Assembly: GCA_018398765.1 (NCBI GenBank)
Contig: JAHBMJ010000783.1
Span: forward strand, 1 to 37,977
Source of the DNA: Chromera velia
Lineage: Eukaryota > Sar > Chromeraceae
Direction of reading: 5' to 3'
Length of the DNA: 37,977 bases
Shown: one piece after another, positions 21,480 through 30,926 of the stretch
Layout of the letters: the number at the start of each line of letters is the position of its first letter
How positions within the stretch are numbered: position 1 is the stretch's first letter
The notes under the pieces: model-generated
Told to the model about the DNA's origin: nothing
What the model saw: the letters and a program-made list of their open reading frames with translations, nothing else
The model's database searches: none
Program-made: the position numbers and the translations under genes

Positions 21480-22305
21480 GCAAGAGAGTAAGTAGAAGGC
21501 ATCGTGTAGGGAAGAGACAATTGATGGGGGTGCAACGTAGTAAGTGATCATGCAGGCATGGAGACGGCGTGTGTCTCTGTTCAGTCTTGTTGCATGACTG
21601 TCCGATCTCGTCCGTTTGTATTCGTTCTTTTCGTTTGAACAGTTGTTTTGGCCTGTTTATCTACCCTGGGGGATCGAATTCTCGCAGTGGTTGTCGTTTG
21701 GTTTGATAAAGGAATGTCTGTTCGCAATCGGCAGGAATTTGTTTTTCGGCGATCGTTTCAATCGTTGCATGGCACTGCCTTTGCTCAGCCGCGGGGCGCG
21801 GTATTGGAGGAAGGGGGCATAGTCTGGGTGAGAGGAAGGGAGGAGACAGAAGAGCAGGTAACACGCAGTGAGGAGAGAAAACATAGAGAGAAAGAGAAGA
21901 AGAGTTAACAGTGAGTGACGGCCAGAAAGGGAAGACTTTGTTTGTGCAGCATGATAGCTGAAACAAGGCAAACATTCAGATCAATCGGAAAAGAGAGAGA
22001 ACAAGAGTTGAAGTAGGCAGAGGTGGCTGTATTGGCTACGGATTAGCCAATCAAAGAAACAGTTCATCTCATGTGTTGCTGCATTCTAGGTTCAAATCCT
22101 GTGAACGATTCTTTATTCCGCTTTTCATTGTGAGAAATGAGAGTCTGCTTTAAAATCAGTCATCATATGCTTAATCAGCAGCAAAGGCTGGAAGAGGGAG
22201 AAAATGACTTGAGGTGATTTGCACAGATTCGAGACCGTTCTGTATGGACCATACCTTTTTGAGATTAAATTGTCTCATGCTGATGAAGTGGCGGGACGCC
22301 ACTCT
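21480..22305 (+). other. Element B 3' internal non-coding region
   Basis: No frame of substance is seen. A lone GGTTCAAATCC at 22091 resembles a tRNA B box, but no acceptor or anticodon stem fits around it. The stretch leads to the polypurine tract. Confidence 0.5.
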
Positions 22306-22319
22306 AGAGGGAGGGGGCA
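22306..22319 (+). promoter_or_regulatory. Element B polypurine tract
   Basis: Twelve purines (AGAGGGAGGGGG) then CA directly abut the right LTR, the position where plus-strand DNA synthesis is primed in LTR retrotransposons. Confidence 0.75.
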
Positions 22320-22579
22320 CGTAGCATTGTGAAGGTTTGACAATCAGTTGTGTTAGGATGAAATGAATAGAAATGAAGTACGCACGCATAACGTGCGTAG
22401 GGTGTATGCATGCATGCTGTATAGCTGGGAATTAATTGTGTAGCATGTAGTCTCTATGAAAACATCCGTTGTTTGTCTTACAGAACAGAGATAGCAGAAC
22501 TACCTATACATGACAGAACCTTTATCCGTATGTAGGAGCTGATCCTAGCTACGACTAGCTGGGGGCCTACATCCCTATG
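22320..22579 (+). repeat. Element B right LTR
   Basis: A 260-bp copy of the left LTR that begins CGTAGCATTGTG after the purine tract and ends CCCTATG, directly followed by the GATTT target duplicate. Confidence 0.8.
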
Positions 22580-22624
22580 GATTTGATCCCCCTAGCTCTG
22601 CTTTTCTAGCATCCCTCATCATAA
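22580..22624 (+). repeat. Element A 5' LTR, second part, with the GATTT duplicate
   Basis: Begins with the second GATTT, continues as the last 40 bases of the 317-bp LTR and ends TCATCATAA, as does the 3' LTR at 30052. Confidence 0.9.
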
Positions 22625-22641
22625 TTTGATGATGGAGAGCG
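22625..22641 (+). promoter_or_regulatory. Probable primer-binding region of element A
   Basis: The bases right after the LTR, TTTGATGATGGAGAG, resemble TTTGGTGACGTGAAG at the same place in element C. In C the TGG start fits pairing with a tRNA 3' CCA end. I cannot name the tRNA. Confidence 0.45.
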
Positions 22642-22735
22642 GGGAAGGATCTTCCCTCTTGCAGATTGTACAAACAACAGTTGTCTCGTATATTCTTGTG
22701 TGTACATTTCTTGATCCTCTCCACTTCAGTCCAAA

Positions 22736-24467
22736 ATGTATACATACACTCCATATAAGGTCTCTACTCAGTCCTCTTTCTCTGACCGATGCAAAGAAGC
22801 ATTTGAAAACTGTCCTGTTGTCTTTGGGGCAGTCACTGTCAACCTGAAGGTCCTGAATGCTGCTTCGCAACAGTTGACACAGGAACAGATGAATGCTCTT
22901 CCTGGGCCCCATCCCGACAAGGTGTATGCGATGAACATCCAGCTCTTCAGGAACGTGCTTGGAACCGACACGGAAAAAGTAAAAGACATGATGAAGAAAC
23001 AAATAGGAGAAGAGAGATTGGAGGCAAGAAATGCGGAATTGTGGGAAAAAATCAAGCAAGCTGTATACATGGTCCTCTGTGCACTCATGCTCAACACGTA
23101 GAAGATCAACGCTATGATTCCCGGACTCACCTGGTATCGGAAGCTTATCTTTGACCTCATTTGGGGGTCTTTGAGCGGAGAGTTCCAAAAGTAGATCACA
23201 GCAGCCGCAGCAGCCCTTGGGCCCGAGCATGGATACTCTAATGATCTCTTCTGGGTGAGTGCATTCATAGAATGTTCAAATCCACAGAAGCCATTCAAAG
23301 CCATCAAGGAGGTAGAGAAGGAGATTTCTGATTATCTAAAGAGAGGACAAGAGAAGGGCAAATCTTGGCAGCACTACGTTGGAGGTCTCGAGAAACTTTT
23401 GGAGAAAGAAGCAGCAACTCTCGTAGCAGTACTATACTACGCAGACGATGAGTGGATGGAAGATTCCAAGATTGACACAGCGAAGAAGGACAAAATGCAG
23501 TACAAGGATAGGAGACAGAGAGACTATGACATCACCCGAACCGTCGCTAAGCTCGTTGACGGTGCTAGGTCTTCAAAGAGGAGAGAGAGGCTGAGGGAGA
23601 GATTATTCCCTTGCGGCGTTCGGTATGTGATATGGCCGATCGCATACGCTGTTCTCGCCTCGACCTTCAATGAGATCTTTGATGATGAATGACATGACAA
23701 GCCCGCTCGAGAGCAGAAAGAGCCGGCTGTCGAGGAGTAGTGGTCGTTCTGGCAGCACAATCAGAATTCCAGAGGCAGAGGGGGAAAATAGAGGCAGAGG
23801 AGGTCACTTCGGCAGCTTTGGTAGTAATGAACCACAGCCTAGAAACTATGAACAGTACACACAGGGCCGAGACAACTACAATCAAGACAACTATAGGAGC
23901 CGTCCATCTACCCCGTACCCTCAAAAGCAGCACCCAGCCGCTCTAGAGAGGGAGATGGGAATCGAGAGGAACGGAAACCTGAACAATCAACAGGGTGGAG
24001 GAAATGGAGATGGATGGTATGGGGGAGGTCAGAGGGGAAGAGGGAAGGGAGGAAACGGTGGGGGCAAAGGGAGAGGACACGGCAAAGGTGGCCGAAAACG
24101 AGGGGGTGGAAGCCGACCTCACAGTGCCTACAACATATGCACCGACGAGTCGAAGCCTTCAAGTCCGCATTCCCTCTCGCCTTCTTTTAAATCCTTTCTT
24201 CGCATCTCAACTTCTCTCATCTGTCTCGTTGCCGTGTTTTCTCTTTTTTTTTCCAGACTGGCCGGTGTGTGTTCGTTCATCGCCATTCAGTACTCACTCA
24301 TCCACACCCCACCACCCACCAACCAAATGGAAGAAACAGTAACAGATGAGGAAAAAGAACGCGGAGATGGGGAGTGCGATGATGCAGTGGGAGCCCTGTG
24401 GATGTTTAAATTCGGGTGTGAAGCGGAACCTTTTCGGAGTCAGTCGCAGCCTCGAGCGACTGCATAG
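22736..24467 (+). pseudogene. Element A gag
   Basis: Starts at ATG 22736 (MYTYTPYKV). The frame is broken by TAG 23099, TAG 23192, TGA 23690 and TAG 23738, then moves +1 near 23785 at a GGGGGAAAA run, and reaches TAG 24465. The N-terminal half is helical and resembles the element C gag (SFSDRCKEAF...VFG...VNLK versus PFETQVEVLF...AFG...LELK). The tail is Arg/Gly-rich (RGRGGHFGSFG, GGQRGRGKGGNGGGKGRGHG), as in nucleocapsid parts that bind RNA. No CCHC knuckle is visible. Intact gag would form the particle that packages the RNA. Confidence 0.7.
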
Positions 24468-26081
24468 TCGTCCAATTCCAAGTCTCTCAGAAGGGAGATT
24501 CCTTTGTCCAACAAATTCGACGTCCTCAGTCAAGAAGACAGTAAGGCAGTGGAAATAGACTGCAAAGAGGCCAGTGCAGACAGTAAGCAAGGCATTGCAG
24601 TCTCCTTCCCTAGCACGCCAATGGAAGAAACAGCAAGACAGGAAAGAAAATGTAGGGAGGACAAATACGTCAACAAGAGAAGAAAGCAGATAGGTAGATA
24701 TATATGGCAGAAAGTGGAGTACGTGGCTGGGGGACAGATAAAATCAGAGAGCAACAGTGAGACAGAAACTGCCAGGAAGGAAAGCGAGGACAGTGAGCTA
24801 ATAACAGACGTGTCGCCTGCAGTCAGGTCTCAGATAGGTGACGAGAGAGAGGCAGCGTCAATCAGCAAGACTGAAACAAATAGTGAGACAAGCGAGGACA
24901 GAGAGATGGAAAAGGGCGACTCAATCAGCATGCAGAAAGGTGACGAGAGAGAGGCAGCGTCAAAAAGAATGAGAAGAGGAAAACGGAAGAAACCGGAAGT
25001 GGTTGAAGCAGCAGCATTCGCAACCTTCCCGGACTATCAAGCTCTGGGTATGAACAGCAAGACAGTGAGTCATTCACTGGAAGCGAGCAAGTGGCTGGAA
25101 GAGAAGAAGAAGGGGTTTGCATTCATCGTTTGCGACAGCGGGAACAATTCGGTCATTTCTTTTTTATTGGGGTGGCTGATGATGATGCAAGCTCTTTTTC
25201 CCAAGACATGTCTAGGAGAGTGGATCTTCAAGCATGATGGAGACGGTCCGTCTGTGTCCACCGCAAATGGGGGGGTGCAGATTTTTGGCCTTTGAGCAGG
25301 GGCTTTTCACCTGCAAAATGCATAGACTCTGTCTGGCAGGTGTGTTGTTCTCGACACAAGGGAGATCGTTCCTCCTCTTATCAGGATCAAGTTCCTCAAG
25401 GCTTGGGATGCCGATTTGTCTTTCTGTGATGGAAAGATGACACTCCATCATCCCCTCTCGCGAAGACGTCTCTCAGTACAGTGGAAGGAAGCGAAAAACG
25501 GACTGTACGTCCTTCCGTACACTCCTAAACCGGTGTCAGAGACAGTGAAGGGGTCTCTGTGTGAGGGTAACATCAGTGTTCAAAGCTTGTACGATGAAAG
25601 GACGGGGGAGGAAGTTTTTATGCCTGTGTACGTACAGCAGAAAGTAAATAGAGAGAGATACAGAGCCATGGGTGGAGCAAGTGGTCTCTTTGTTGCACGC
25701 GCATGCAAGCAAGCTTTCTTTCTCACACTGATGAAGACTAGAAAGAGACGCGTCAATTTGAATGACATTGTCAACTGCAGAATCGTTAGTGATTCAACCG
25801 GTGAGGTGTTAGAGGAATCGTCGGTGGATCTTCTATTGGATGCTTCACTCACGCAGACGTATCATCGTCGGAGGAAGAAAACCCCAGGGGCGTCGGTGCG
25901 CTATGCAGGTACTCATAGCCAGAGTGCTTACATACAGAGCGTGAGACGGTCCCCTCGACTTGTGGGGAAGCCAGCAGCAGCGTCACAGGATTTGTTTCCG
26001 TGCAAGTCCTGTCTAAAGAAGAAACCGGTCGACCCCCTCCCCGCAAGGTTGAAGAGTCAGAGGTTCCCGATCTCTCTGTGA
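24468..26081 (+). pseudogene. Element A protease and linker region
   Basis: The frame continues from the gag tail through a long polar stretch (SNKFDVLSQED onward) to an aspartic protease site, DSG at 25134-25142 in FIVCDSGNNS. Further downstream a more ordered region (25416 on) precedes integrase. Stops lie at TGA 25293, TAG 25323 and TGA 26079. The single-Asp DSG motif and its place between gag and integrase fit a Copia protease, which acts as a dimer to cut the polyprotein. Sequence around the motif is otherwise poorly conserved, so the call leans on position. Confidence 0.6.
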
Positions 26082-27560
26082 GTGACTCTAAAGATGAAAG
26101 AGTCAGTCAGGGTGCAAAGAGAAAAGAGAGAGACAAACCTTCTGTGCAGTAGCATACAGAGCCTGCACAGACAAATTGTAGAGATGAAAAAGACCATGAT
26201 ACGGATGAGGGGGAGTTTCCGGAGTACGCTAATGACGCAGCCGCCTTCGATCGTGCCCTTCATGACCGAAAGCGTTTGCTGAGAGCAACGAGAAGGGGGA
26301 AAAAAGTCTAGAAAACTGGTCACGTTGGCGGTGAAACACTCAAGCGTCTCCTCTTTCATCACTTCTCTTGCCCGGGCATGGCGCACATGTGTAGGGAGGT
26401 TGGAGAGAAGTGAGGTTTGCACGCAGGTGAAGGGAGTCAGCCATTGTAGTCAAGGTCAGAGAGGGAAGTTAAAGAAAGGCAGGCCACTCGAGAGAATAGC
26501 AGTGGACCTCCATTTCATCAACGGCACTCCCTTTGTCACAATCATTGACGAGTGCACGCGGTGGTTGATGGCAATCCCTGTTAAGGACGAAACGGCAGAG
26601 ACCGTTTGGACAGCGGTCAAAAACAACTGGTTTCATGTCTTCGGTATTCCCCTCGGTTTGACTGCCCGAATTCGTATAGACAACGGGTCGCACTTCAAGG
26701 GAGTGTTCGACTTGAACTGCCAAATTTTTGGGGTCCAGCATCAATAGATTCCCGTGGGCCAACCGCAGGGCAACATCATCTTCGAGCACAGACATCTCGA
26801 TCTTAACAATATGATCACTGTGTTGTATCAAGAGAAAGATATTCCAGAGGAAGATTGGAAGCAGGTGTTTGACCTAGCAGTTGCCTTGATCAATCGTATG
26901 CCTGCTTCCCATGCTCCCTACCTCTCTGCATACGAGAGACTGACTGGTGTTCAGCCTCTTCCATACAATGTGGAGAAGGAGTTATTGGGGGAAAAAGAAG
27001 ACGCGTACAAAGAAACCAGATTCAAGGAGGGAGAGCTTGTGCTCTTCCGTTATCCTCTCTGGCACTACGGTAAAGTTGCTATCAAGTACGAGCCGTATAA
27101 AGTGCAGAAGGTGATTTCTCCTTTTATCTATCGACTGAAAGCTCTTAGGCGTTCTCATGACTCAGGTTGTGGAACCCACACAGTCGACGGGCATTCTTCT
27201 TGTATAAGGCATATGCCGGTGTCTCTGCAGAAGCGGCTGAGGTCGCCTCCGGCGAAAGAAGAAATGATGCGCAAAGTTGTGCGTCATGGAGAGAAGAAGG
27301 AGAAAGATCGTTTCGTCATTTGGCGAAATAAGAAGAAAAAGCAGCTCTTCCTTGGAAGAGTTATCAGAAAGTCGAGGAAGCAGTTAAAGGTGCACTACTA
27401 TGGTAGTTACGGAAAAGGAGCGTTGATGGATCGCTTCTATCGTCCAGCCATGAGAAGGCCAGATGAGCAGGCAGTCATGTTCACTTACAGAAACCACAAA
27501 CACCTGCAGCCTGATCTGTACGATGTCGAGAAGGCCAACGTTGCTTATGACTGGCGATGA
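26082..27560 (+). pseudogene. Element A integrase
   Basis: An HH-type zinc finger start (GHVGGETLKRLLFHHF...PGM) is read in one frame at about 26320-26410, then a +1 change leads to the catalytic core. The acidic triad is D at 26505 (AVDLHF), D at 26679 (RIDNGSHFKG) and E at 26784 (IIFEHRHLDL), with 34 residues between the last two. Stops are TAG 26150, TAG 26309 and TAG 26745. The rest to 27558 is open and ends in a basic C-terminal part. The intact enzyme would trim LTR ends and join them to host DNA, making the 5-bp duplications seen for elements B and C. Confidence 0.8.
27246..27272 (+). promoter_or_regulatory. Candidate central polypurine tract of element A
   Basis: These 27 bases match the 3' polypurine tract at 29709-29735 at 25 of 27 positions, including the CCTCCGGC start and the ATGATGCGC end. 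It lies in the integrase C-terminal coding region. Ty1 and lentiviruses have a second, central polypurine tract in pol. Function here is inferred. Confidence 0.5.
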
Positions 27561-29421
27561 CTGGGTGGAGGTACAGAAGAACGGATGAATCGGAAGGGAG
27601 ACCATGGAGAAGGTTCAGAGCGAATTTTTGCTTGAGAGAGAGTTTGCCGTATCCACTAGATATGCAGACGCTCTGCTTAACTCCAATGTCGCTTTTCTGT
27701 TTCGACTGATCAGTCACTCTGTGCCGTTTTCTCATGTTGACTTGAAGGAGGACTGTGCCCTCCTCACTGAAACCACCCATCAGAAAGTGAGATACACAGA
27801 GCTCGACAGTCAGCAGAAGCGAGACTGCGATACTGTCAGGGAGGCAGAGTTTCGGAAGCTCAAGAAGTACAAGTGCTACGACGTCGTGGATCTCAAGGAC
27901 GTGGAGACTGGATCGGAGATATTGATGTCGATGATGGTCAACACTTTGAAGAAGAAACCGGATGGAGTGAGAGAATTTAAAGCCCAAATGGTGGCAAGGG
28001 GAGATCAAGATACATGCAAGGGGGTGGAGACCAGTACGACTTCTTGTCCAGCAGACTCAATGCATTAGGTCTTGTTGGTAGCATTAGCTTCGAAGGATTT
28101 CGGTCCTCAAACGATTTCATCTCTTGACGTGTTCAATGCATACATACAGGCAGATCTGAAGTCAGACAGACCTGTCTACGTCTACCTACCCAAATGCCAT
28201 CCAGATGCGGGGAAAGGGAAGTTGTAGAGATTGAAAAAAGCCCTTTATGGCTTGAGAGATGCGGGGAGATTTTTCAAGGATCACATTTAGAAAGTTCTGA
28301 CAAAGCTCGGTTGGGAGCTCAGTCCCTTGCCAGGTGTTTGGTAGAAGAGAGGGAAGAGTGGAAAGATCGTCGGTCTTCTCACTCAGTATGTGGATAACCT
28401 CCTCCTAGTATCACTCGAAGGGGATATCATGCCACTTGAAAAGAGCATTGCGAAGGAGATAGAGTGCAAAGAGCCTGAGCGTCTTAGTTAGTATGTTAGT
28501 AACGACTATAAGATTCTCGAGGGGGGAAAGATTTGGTGTTCACAGCAGAAGTACATTGAGTCTCTCCAGCCCAATCAAGTCAAGGTTCCCAAACCGCCTC
28601 TCTCCCCAGGAATCATCCGACAAGAAGACAACAGTAGCCAACTAGACGTAGAGGGTCATCGGAGGTTCCATCAGCTGTTGGGAGAACTTTCGTATGCAGC
28701 CCATAGCACGCGACCTGATCTTGAGTTTACCAGCGCATGGCTGTCCCAATTTAACCAAGCGCCCACCGTAAGGAGTCTTTGACTCCTCTTCCAGGCAATT
28801 CAGTACGCACAACACACGTCTGATCGCGGGATTCTGTTGGATCCACCAAAGCTGTGGGAGAAGTTACAGGTCACACTATATTGTGATGCAGCAGGGGGCA
28901 GTGACATAGAGCCATGCCCTCAAACGGGTTAGGTGTTGTTGATTAACGGGAGGCCAGTGGCATGGAAGAGTCGGAAGCAAAGCAGGATAGCGAGAAGCAT
29001 CAATCGTGCAGAGCTTTGTACGATCGAAGATGGACTGGATTATGCATTGCTTGTTCTCCAGTTTATCAGGCAGGTGTGGACAAACTCGTCGTATGTCATG
29101 CGCACAGATTCGGACGGTTGTGTCAAGATGCTGAAGGCCAGAAACCTACAACCGTAGGAGAAAGCTCTGATCAAAAAGATTAGAGAAATTGGGGGAAAAG
29201 TCTGTGTAGTCCCTGCAAGAGCCGCAATCGATGGAATGATCGAAGGAAAGATCACCCTGCAGCATGTGAAAGGAAAAGAGAATTATGCAGACCCATTCAC
29301 CAAACCAATGTCTGTTGACATGTTGGATACACTAGTTAAGCGTGATTGGTCGGCTGAAATCATCTACACACCATCTAATCCATTTGATAATGACGATGAG
29401 TGTGTTCCTTCCTTGCAGTAG
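27561..29421 (+). pseudogene. Element A reverse transcriptase and RNase H
   Basis: After a +1 change near 27555 the Copia RT reads through KKPDGVREFKAQMVARGDQ, the first catalytic Asp in SLDVFNAYIQADL (28126), RLKKALYGLRDAGRFF and QYVDN (28387-28398) where YVDD is expected. RNase H follows with CDAA (28885), VAWKSRKQS, NRAEL and TDSDG, then VKGKENYADPFTKPM, the usual Copia pol end. In-frame stops are TGA 27586; TAG 28066, 28225, 28288, 28342, 28489; TGA 28780; TAG 28930, 29155 and 29419. The TAG at 28225 sits where the family has W before RLKKALYGL. The enzyme is dead. Confidence 0.9.
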
Positions 29422-29730
29422 CCAGCGAGTAGAAATCCCATGCATCCGGAGATGGGGATGCTTGGTAGACAAGAAGACTCGTCAGAGTCTATTTTGGAAG
29501 AAAACGAAGGTGAAGGAGAAGGAGGAATGAGAGAAAAGGAAGGAGAAGTGAAGGAAGGAGGAGAAAAGAGTCATTCGATACAATTAAAGGATGTTCCAAG
29601 AATAGATTATAAAGAACTTGGGACAAAAGGTACAACACTCTCTGCATTTCTTCGATCGTTAGATGAGGAGAGTCTCGATCAGATAGTTGTAGGAAACAAT
29701 GCCAGGGCCCTCCGGCAGAAGAAGAAATGA
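29422..29730 (+). pseudogene. Acidic C-terminal extension of element A pol, or short 3' ORF
   Basis: The RNase H frame stays open after TAG 29419 for about 102 codons to TGA at 29728-29730, inside the polypurine tract. The product is rich in Glu, Gly and Lys, then more ordered (DYKELGTKGTTLSAFLRSLD). It may be a true extension read before the TAG arose, or a 3' UTR that happens to be open. Confidence 0.4.
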
Positions 29731-29735
29731 TGCGC
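29709..29735 (+). promoter_or_regulatory. Element A 3' polypurine tract
   Basis: AGAAGAAGAAATGA followed by TGCGC lies immediately before the 3' LTR. Element C has a purine tract then the same TGCGC before its right LTR. Confidence 0.7.
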
Positions 29736-30052
29736 TTATGAAATATATTATGAGCGAGGCATGTAAAGGCAGTGCATCTAAAGGACTAAGCCTTACTCTA
29801 TAAGGAAAGTAAGCGTGTGGCAGGTTGATTCAGCGCACACGCCAAGCGTATGCAGCAATAAGTCTTCAGAATAAGATTTGAGATATTAATTCATGCATGC
29901 AGAATATTCTGTCTATGTAATACGGAAAGTCAGTTCCAATAGAAGACTTACAGAACTCGAAGTACTGTCCAGATTAACAGTCTTATAATACAGTAAGGTC
30001 ATGAAGTGATTTGATCCCTCTAGCTCTGCTCTTCTAGCATCTCTCATCATAA
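29736..30052 (+). repeat. Element A 3' LTR, 317 bp
   Basis: Begins TTATGAAATAT and ends CATCATAA. It aligns without indels to the rejoined 5' LTR and differs by about 20 substitutions, all transitions. Confidence 0.9.
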
Positions 30053-30464
30053 TGTTGCATATAGTTGTTACGTTTTGATCAAGGTAGATCAAGGTTATCA
30101 TCGAAAAGCAAAAAAAAAAAAAATTGCTCTTGAGACCGTTTTTTTTTTTTTTTTTTTTGAAAATTACCCCTAAGAATAAAATGAGCTAATCCTGTATACG
30201 TATTCTTCTTACTGTGTCCCACACCATAAAATCTATGGCGCATGGACTCAGAACCTAGCCGATTTGTCTGAACTAACTTCGGGATCAGTGCAAATGGCAC
30301 ATTGGAAGCTTATTGAAGTGTTTTTAAGGGTTGATATGTGGTTAAAAACTCATTAGAAACAATTTTAAAAGTGGCTATTTAAGGTCATTTTGGGGTCTTT
30401 GACCCCCTTAGCTTTGGGATCAGTGTAAAAAATTTCAGACACATCGGCTAAGGTTTGAGTCCAC
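30053..30464. other. AT-rich spacer between elements A and C
   Basis: Contains A and T homopolymers (30108-30123, 30140-30160) and two copies of GGGATCAGTG (30280 and 30417 areas). I see no gene. Its last five bases, TCCAC, are the left target duplicate of element C. Confidence 0.5.
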
Positions 30465-30866
30465 TTATGAACCTTATGGTTCTCTTTTATCCACATACAG
30501 AGCCTGTCTAGTCGCTTCGCATGGCTACCTCCTTTCAAATTCACATCATTCACTGCCGGTATCGATCAGGAGCGCGCAAAGCGCACAAAAGTAAGCGAAT
30601 TAAAACACAAAGTGAATGCATGTATGCTGTATGCATGTCAGTCTGAGTACATAAGTCAAGTTAACAAATGTATTGATTGAAGAACAGTCTTGCTGATAGT
30701 AGAAGCAATACCCTAGCAAATAACAAACTATCTTACATGTGAAGTCGCGTGACGTGTGTGTGTATGTATGAGAGAATGGCATTACTTGTCTAGCAGATAG
30801 CGCTAGACTGTGTGGAGAGTATATTTATTGATTGTCCATCTCTATCGGTCTCCATTGCATTCATAA
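30465..30866 (+). repeat. Element C left LTR, 402 bp
   Basis: Begins TTATGAACCTTATGG and ends GCATTCATAA. Same length as the right LTR with no indels in my alignment. Confidence 0.9.
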
Positions 30867-30881
30867 TTTGGTGACGTGAAG
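30867..30881 (+). promoter_or_regulatory. Probable primer-binding region of element C
   Basis: TTTGGTGACGTGAAG follows the LTR. The TGG fits a tRNA 3' CCA end, and the same region of element A is similar. Confidence 0.5.
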
Positions 30882-30926
30882 TAGCGGAAGAACAGTCCTT
30901 GATTTTCCCTTCCTTCCAGCATCAAA

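Larger units (their letters stand above)
19645..22579 (+). mobile_element. Element B: nested non-autonomous LTR retrotransposon carrying an unknown ORF
   Basis: It sits inside the element A 5' LTR with GATTT on both sides (19640-19644 and 22580-22584), a 5-bp target-site duplication. Its LTRs are 246 bp (19645-19890) and 260 bp (22320-22579), differing by two indels and about 12 transitions, with imperfect inverted ends CGTAG...CTATG. A purine tract abuts the right LTR, fixing the plus orientation. Between the LTRs there is one long frame (20019-21479) and no protease, integrase or RT, so it must have used another element's enzymes. Confidence 0.85.
19368..30052 (+). mobile_element. Element A: Copia-order LTR retrotransposon, degenerate, with nested element B
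   Basis: The LTRs are 317 bp with TTATGA...TCATAA ends. The 5' LTR is split by element B, and its two parts (277 + 40 bp) add up exactly to the length of the 3' LTR at 29736-30052. The internal order is gag, protease, integrase, reverse transcriptase, RNase H; integrase before RT defines the Copia (Ty1) order. About 21 in-frame stops and at least four frame changes make it inactive. The LTRs differ at about 20 positions, all transitions. No target duplication can be named because the 5' flank is element A sequence itself. Confidence 0.9.

Noticed and set aside
22030-22110. tRNA gene suggested by GGTTCAAATCC
   Set aside because: The T arm pairs only partly, and no matching 5' acceptor, D arm or anticodon arm is found upstream.
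19368-22624. Idea that the segment called LTR B is a normal middle part of LTR A, deleted from the 3' LTR
   Set aside because: It would not explain a purine tract directly before the second copy, and removing B with one GATTT gives exactly the 317-bp length of the 3' LTR.
10629-29421. Variant genetic code with UGA or UAG read as Trp
   Set aside because: TGG codes Trp many times in the same frames, the intact kinase gene ends in TGA, and one LINE site is TGG in one assembled copy and TGA in the other. Mutation explains it better.
10195-30190. Shared TTACCCCT/AGGGGTAA word beside A/T runs at 10195-10215 and 30165-30180
   Set aside because: Similarity is about 11 bases next to homopolymers and does not extend, so common origin is unproven.
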